A DNA stretch of 64,000 nucleotides, taken from FEN-1219 sp963728995 (GTDB lineage Bacteria > Pseudomonadota > Gammaproteobacteria > Steroidobacterales > Rariloculaceae). The stretch covers positions 558,001-622,000 of the forward strand of contig CAVSMD010000003.1 of assembly GCA_963728995.1 (NCBI GenBank), read 5' to 3'. A program made the translations under genes and the position numbers. Of this stretch, positions 60,405-64,000 are shown one piece after another. Below the pieces are notes generated by a model. The model saw nothing but the letters and a program-made list of their open reading frames with translations. It was not told the DNA's origin and ran no database searches. Numbering within the stretch: position 1 is the first letter of the stretch; each line of letters begins with the position of its first letter.

Positions 60405-62843
60405 ATGAAGAGAAGGTCATTACCCGCGGCGATCGCCGCGGTGTTCGCGGCCTACGCCGCCGGCAATGCGCCGGTCGCCTGGTCGCAAAACGAAGGCGCC
60501 AATGGGGCACCCACCGGACTCGAAGAGATCGTCGTCACGGCAACCCGCCGCGAGGCGAGTCTTCAGGAGGTGCCGATCTCGATCGTCGCCGTCACGGGCG
60601 AGGGCCTCGAGATGAAGGGCCTCGACTCGCTCGAGCGCGTTAGTCAATCCATTCCTAATCTTCTCGTCACCGGTAGCGGCGGCGGCACCGTGCAACCGGG
60701 TTTCACGGTGCGCGGTATTCCGAACGTCGGCACCTACGTCGACGGCGTATGGCAGGTCGGTACGGCCGGCTTGCTGAACCAAGGCTTCGTCGATATCGAC
60801 CGCATCGAAGTGCTGCGCGGCCCGCAAGGCACGACGTTCGGGCGCGATTCGACCGGCGGCGCAATCCGAATTTGGACCAAGAGGCCGAGCGACGCTTTCG
60901 GCGCCGACATAACCGGCACGCTAGGTAGTTTCGACCGGCGCGACGCGAAACTTTCGGTGAACATACCGCTGACCGAAAAGCTGCTGACGAAGTGGACGGT
61001 CGCGAACCTGTACCGCGACGGCTATGTGCACGACATCACCACTAACCTGAACAACGGCGGTATCGACCAGCAACTGTTCCACGGCGACATACTGTGGTCG
61101 CCGACGGACAACTTGACCTGGCGGTTCAACTATCAGACCGACCACAACTCGTTCACCGAGCCCCGCGTCCAGGACGCCGTGTTCCCCGGCACCCTGCCGG
61201 AAGCCGGGAATGCGATTGGCTCGATCGATCTGTACGGCGCGGCGGGCCAAGCTCCGTTCACCGCCTTCACGCAGACGGCGGGTTATCCCGGTGGCCAGGT
61301 GTGCGTTTGGTGCGGCCGCTCCGAGATCACCTTTCCGAACACCATTGATACGAACCAGTTCTCGTCGGATGTGACGTTGAACCTCGGCAAGGCGATGAAG
61401 CTGGAGTTCATCACCGCGAACACGCTGCAGGAAGTGCGCGACATCATCGACTGGGACAATAGCCAATACGCGCTCGTCACGGACGTGGACTTGAATCGCC
61501 TGCGTGTGTTCAGCCAGGAGATTCAATTCTCCGGCGGCAACGATCGCGTGAAGTGGGTCGGCGGCGCGTACTACTGGAACCAGACGAACCGTACGCGCGT
61601 GACGCGTTACCAGCTCGAGGAGTTCGTGTCTGGCCTGTACGACATCCAGACGGCGTTCAACAGCCCGGCGTGCCAAGCCGTTCATCATCCGGACCCGCAT
61701 CCGCCGGCGTTTGGCACTTACCTGAACGACTGTGAGGACGTGTATGCCTCGGCGGTCGGCCCGGGCGGTCGCTTCGACCAGCTCGTCCAGGACACGCAGG
61801 ACGGCTATGCGGTGTTCGGCGAGGCGACCATCAGCCTCACGAAGACGATCGATCTCACCGTGGGTCTGCGCCATCACAATCAGAACGGCGATAACCAGCC
61901 GCTGACGATCGTCAACGCACGCCCGATCAGCCCGAACTTGGGCTGGGAGGCGGATCCGTACTTGGGTATCGCTGCCGGTAACGCGGACACGCCCTTCAGC
62001 TTCTCCAAGAACACGGGCAAGCTCTCGCTGCAGAAACAGTTCAGCGAAAACGTCATGGGCTACATCGGTTACTCGGAGGGCTTCAATTCGGGCGGTGCGT
62101 CGACGTTCACGAATCCCGCCGACGGCAGCCGTCTGAAGTCGGTGTGGTTACCGCAGACGCTGGAGAACACCGAGATCGGTATACGGTCTGACCTTGCGAA
62201 CAAGCACCTGCGCCTGAACGCAACAGTGTTCAACACGATCTGGAAGGACATTCAGGCACTGGGCCCGGTGTTCGACTCCAACGGCAATCAGCTCCCGGCG
62301 CTCGTGACCTCGAACGTGGGGCAAGCTCGCGCCAAGGGTGGCGAGCTCGAGATGACGATCGTGCCGACCGAGAAGCTGCTGTTCAACGTGAACCTGGGCT
62401 TCCTCGACACTGCCTACACGCAAATCGTGCAGAGCGCGTTCTTGCTGAACACTAGCAGCGAGTTCCAGGGCGCACCGCAACATACGGGCAGCCTGGGCGT
62501 TCAGTACAACGCGAACCTGAGAAAAGGTGCGCAGTTGGTTACGCGTGTGGACTACCTGTACCAGTCGCAGTTCTGGCGATCGCTGACGTTCCTGCGCACG
62601 GAGTTCTGGGCACCGGCGGTGCCGGCGGGCTTCGACGAGAGCGGCGGCTCGGGCATCACGAATTTGCGCCTGACGTACGAGCCGGGTGGGGATGCGAACT
62701 GGAACCTGGCGGTTTTCGGCACGAACCTTTCGAACGAGCAACTGATCAACTCGGGCTTCTTCCACGGCATCTGGGCGTTCGACTTTGCCACCGTGGGACG
62801 TCCGCGTGAGTTCGGCGTACAGATGAACTTCAAGCTGAAGTAA
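60405..62843 (+). CDS. TonB-dependent outer-membrane receptor
   Basis: An 812-residue protein with signal peptide MKRRSLPAAIAAVFAAYAAG. The TonB box region is GLEEIVVTATRREASLQEVP. The plug domain has FTVRGIPNVGTYVDGVWQVG and VDIDRIEVLRGPQGTTFGRD. A 22-strand-type barrel follows with repeated aromatic strand ends (VMGYIGYSEGFNSGGAS, NLRLTYEPGGDANWN), ending GRPREFGVQMNFKLK. The plug and C-terminal Lys end are typical. The ligand is unknown; the family imports siderophores, sugars and aromatic compounds. The frame is intact over 2.4 kb and a strong terminator follows. Confidence 0.9.
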   Translation: MKRRSLPAAIAAVFAAYAAGNAPVAWSQNEGANGAPTGLEEIVVTATRREASLQEVPISIVAVTGEGLEMKGLDSLERVSQSIPNLLVTGSGGGTVQPGFTVRGIPNVGTYVDGVWQVGTAGLLNQGFVDIDRIEVLRGPQGTTFGRDSTGGAIRIWTKRPSDAFGADITGTLGSFDRRDAKLSVNIPLTEKLLTKWTVANLYRDGYVHDITTNLNNGGIDQQLFHGDILWSPTDNLTWRFNYQTDHNSFTEPRVQDAVFPGTLPEAGNAIGSIDLYGAAGQAPFTAFTQTAGYPGGQVCVWCGRSEITFPNTIDTNQFSSDVTLNLGKAMKLEFITANTLQEVRDIIDWDNSQYALVTDVDLNRLRVFSQEIQFSGGNDRVKWVGGAYYWNQTNRTRVTRYQLEEFVSGLYDIQTAFNSPACQAVHHPDPHPPAFGTYLNDCEDVYASAVGPGGRFDQLVQDTQDGYAVFGEATISLTKTIDLTVGLRHHNQNGDNQPLTIVNARPISPNLGWEADPYLGIAAGNADTPFSFSKNTGKLSLQKQFSENVMGYIGYSEGFNSGGASTFTNPADGSRLKSVWLPQTLENTEIGIRSDLANKHLRLNATVFNTIWKDIQALGPVFDSNGNQLPALVTSNVGQARAKGGELEMTIVPTEKLLFNVNLGFLDTAYTQIVQSAFLLNTSSEFQGAPQHTGSLGVQYNANLRKGAQLVTRVDYLYQSQFWRSLTFLRTEFWAPAVPAGFDESGGSGITNLRLTYEPGGDANWNLAVFGTNLSNEQLINSGFFHGIWAFDFATVGRPREFGVQMNFKLK

Positions 62844-62873
62844 CCACGACTCGGATCTCGACTCTACGAGACG

Positions 62874-62909
62874 GGGCGTTGGCGAGCGATCGCCAACGCC
62901 CTCTTCTTT
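62874..62909 (+). terminator. Rho-independent terminator of the TonB-dependent receptor gene
   Basis: A perfect 12-base stem (GGGCGTTGGCGA at 62874-62885 with 62890-62901) with a four-base loop is followed by TCTTCTTTG. It lies 30 bases after the receptor stop. The stem also lies 8 bases from the end of the convergent oxidoreductase gene and could serve both strands. Confidence 0.85.
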
Positions 62910-62916
62910 GGGCGTT

Positions 62917-64000
62917 CTAACCCCAGCGAAGGTCGTGGTTGCCGAAGGGCAGATTGCGTATCTGCTTACCCGTGACCTGGAAGATCGCGTCACCGATCGC
63001 CGACTGTACCGAAGTGCCGCGGTCGTGCCCCATGCCGATCAGCCAGTGCTCGGTCGGAAAGAAGCGGATGTTGATCTCAAGCGGATCCTCGTCGATGCGC
63101 GATAGGCGAAATCGATCGAAGTTGTTCTCGACGATATGCCCGTCGGCGATCGTGCACGCCTGGTGCATGGCGTCGTTGTAGAACCAGGTGATCTGGCCCT
63201 CGAGCTGCTTCTTCACCGACAGCGGGTTCACGAGGCCGAAGCCCTGGTCGTGCGCGATGTCGACGCGCGTAAGCTTCACCTTGCCGTCGCGCCCGACCGA
63301 GACCGTATGCACCATCGCGCTGATCGTGGCCGAGCCACCCGTCTCGGCGCCGCGCTCCTCGAGCGCGATCGCGCGCACCGTGCCCTTCGGCAAAGGCTTG
63401 CCCCAGCCCGACATCTCGGCCGCGAGGTCGAGCGCCTTGATCATGTCGTTCTTGAAGGGCAGGCTCGTCCGGGCCAGCAGCTCGCGCCGGTAGAGATACG
63501 GGTCCTTGCCGGCCGCGTGCGCGAGCTCGTTCATGAAGCTCTCGCGGTAGAACTCGTGCGCGGCCTGGCCCACACCACGCCGCGTGCCGACGGGCACATG
63601 AAAGCTCGTCGTATGGTTCGAGAATCGGTAGTTCGGCACGTAGTACCGCGACGCCACGTCGAACGACGCGTCCGGTCCGAAGCCGTCCTTCTGCATGCCG
63701 GTGCGAACCTCGAGCGCGACGGGGAAGCCGTCGGCGTCGAGCGCGGCTCTCAGGCGCGCGACGCCCATGGCCCGATACGTCGTGCCGATGAAGTCCTCCT
63801 CGCGCGTCCAGAGGAGATGCACGGGCGTGCCGCGATGCGCGTTCGCGATCATGATCGCCTGCTCGGCCTGCGGCCCGTTGCCGTTGCGACCGAAGCCGCC
63901 GCCCAAGTGGCACATGTTGAGGTAGACGTTGGCTTCGGGAACGCCCGTGATCTGCGACGCCGAGAAGCGCGTCTCCTGCGGGCTCTGGTCGCCGATCCAT
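62917..64000 (-). CDS. Molybdopterin-dependent oxidoreductase large subunit, partial (isoquinoline 1-oxidoreductase beta-like)
   Basis: The C-terminal about 360 residues of a larger protein; the 5' part lies beyond the window. Motifs include MCHLGGGFGRNGNG, the molybdopterin-binding GGGFGR of the xanthine dehydrogenase superfamily, and TPVHLLWTREEDFIGTTYRA. Further motifs are VPVGTRRGVGQAAHEFYRES, KDPYLYRRELLA and AMVHTVSVGRDGKVKLTRVD. The pattern is closest to IorB and related membrane-associated aldehyde or N-heterocycle dehydrogenases. It normally works with a small 2Fe-2S subunit. It converges with the receptor gene. The visible frame is intact. Confidence 0.85.
   Translation of the reverse strand, partial: WIGDQSPQETRFSASQITGVPEANVYLNMCHLGGGFGRNGNGPQAEQAIMIANAHRGTPVHLLWTREEDFIGTTYRAMGVARLRAALDADGFPVALEVRTGMQKDGFGPDASFDVASRYYVPNYRFSNHTTSFHVPVGTRRGVGQAAHEFYRESFMNELAHAAGKDPYLYRRELLARTSLPFKNDMIKALDLAAEMSGWGKPLPKGTVRAIALEERGAETGGSATISAMVHTVSVGRDGKVKLTRVDIAHDQGFGLVNPLSVKKQLEGQITWFYNDAMHQACTIADGHIVENNFDRFRLSRIDEDPLEINIRFFPTEHWLIGMGHDRGTSVQSAIGDAIFQVTGKQIRNLPFGNHDLRWG

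Overview
The window is a high-GC chromosomal segment of a Gram-negative bacterium, most likely a gammaproteobacterium. It carries an MSHA-type type IV pilus locus, a Bat/MoxR aerotolerance-type operon, a DegQ/DegP-family protease, an OmpA-family protein, a TonB-dependent receptor and several c-di-GMP proteins. Coding density is high, operons are tight with many 4-8 bp overlaps, and I see no rRNA, tRNA, CRISPR array, transposase or integrase. Roughly fifty single-base frame shifts interrupt otherwise well-conserved genes. Nearly every one I resolved needs removal of one extra base, so I treat them as probable sequence or assembly errors. Each affected gene is given as one feature spanning all its frames.

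Layout. (1) 75-10855, minus strand: the MSHA pilus cluster mshI-mshI2-J-K-L-E-G-B(-like)-A-C-D-O-P, without mshM and mshN between mshL and mshE. (2) 11074-14692, plus: a single-chain ATP-dependent 5-oxoprolinase. (3) 14707-19690, minus: a methyltransferase, an isolated contractile-tail sheath-like protein, a rhomboid protease, an L,D-transpeptidase and an M23 peptidase. (4) 19772-24222: sohB-lipA, a divergent GreB-type factor, a 66-residue orphan and an OmpA-family coiled-coil protein with a clear sigma70 promoter. (5) 24279-24573: two large nested-hairpin repeats between convergent genes; a third copy lies at 45608-45722. (6) 24577-27275: an alpha/beta hydrolase, glyoxalase I and a membrane diguanylate cyclase. 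(7) 27359-34377, minus: moxR, DUF58, DUF4381-like, batA, a batB-batC fusion and batD. (8) 34453-45569: mostly single-gene units (PDZ protein, penicillin acylase, SMP-30-like lipoprotein, PilZ protein, TauE-type permease, DegQ, VIT-type transporter, class II glutamine amidotransferase, FkbM methyltransferase, secreted amidohydrolase). (9) 45769-55518: an unusual biosynthetic neighbourhood with a membrane sulfatase, CDP-alcohol phosphatidyltransferase, BchC-like dehydrogenase, PTPS-like protein lacking canonical active-site residues, glycosyltransferase, methyltransferase, RibD-type reductase and a RibBA-like GTP cyclohydrolase II with a degenerate RibB half. It is interrupted by an ECF sigma factor and a three-part anti-sigma/TonB/TPR protein. 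(10) 55531-64000: a GAF-GGDEF-EAL protein, creatininase-family hydrolase, acylating aldehyde dehydrogenase, TonB-dependent receptor and a partial molybdopterin oxidoreductase.

How the parts may work together. Surface pilus assembly is probably tied to c-di-GMP: MshE carries an MshEN-type domain, and two cyclase-type proteins and one PilZ protein lie in the same window. The most interesting candidate for an undescribed system is the 45.8-55.5 kb neighbourhood. It looks like a GTP-derived pyrimidine or pterin pathway coupled to reduction, glycosylation, methylation and perhaps a lipid anchor. The hairpin family is the most interesting non-coding signal: a conserved core of about 54 bp is enclosed by long, nearly perfect inverted arms whose sequence differs at every site.
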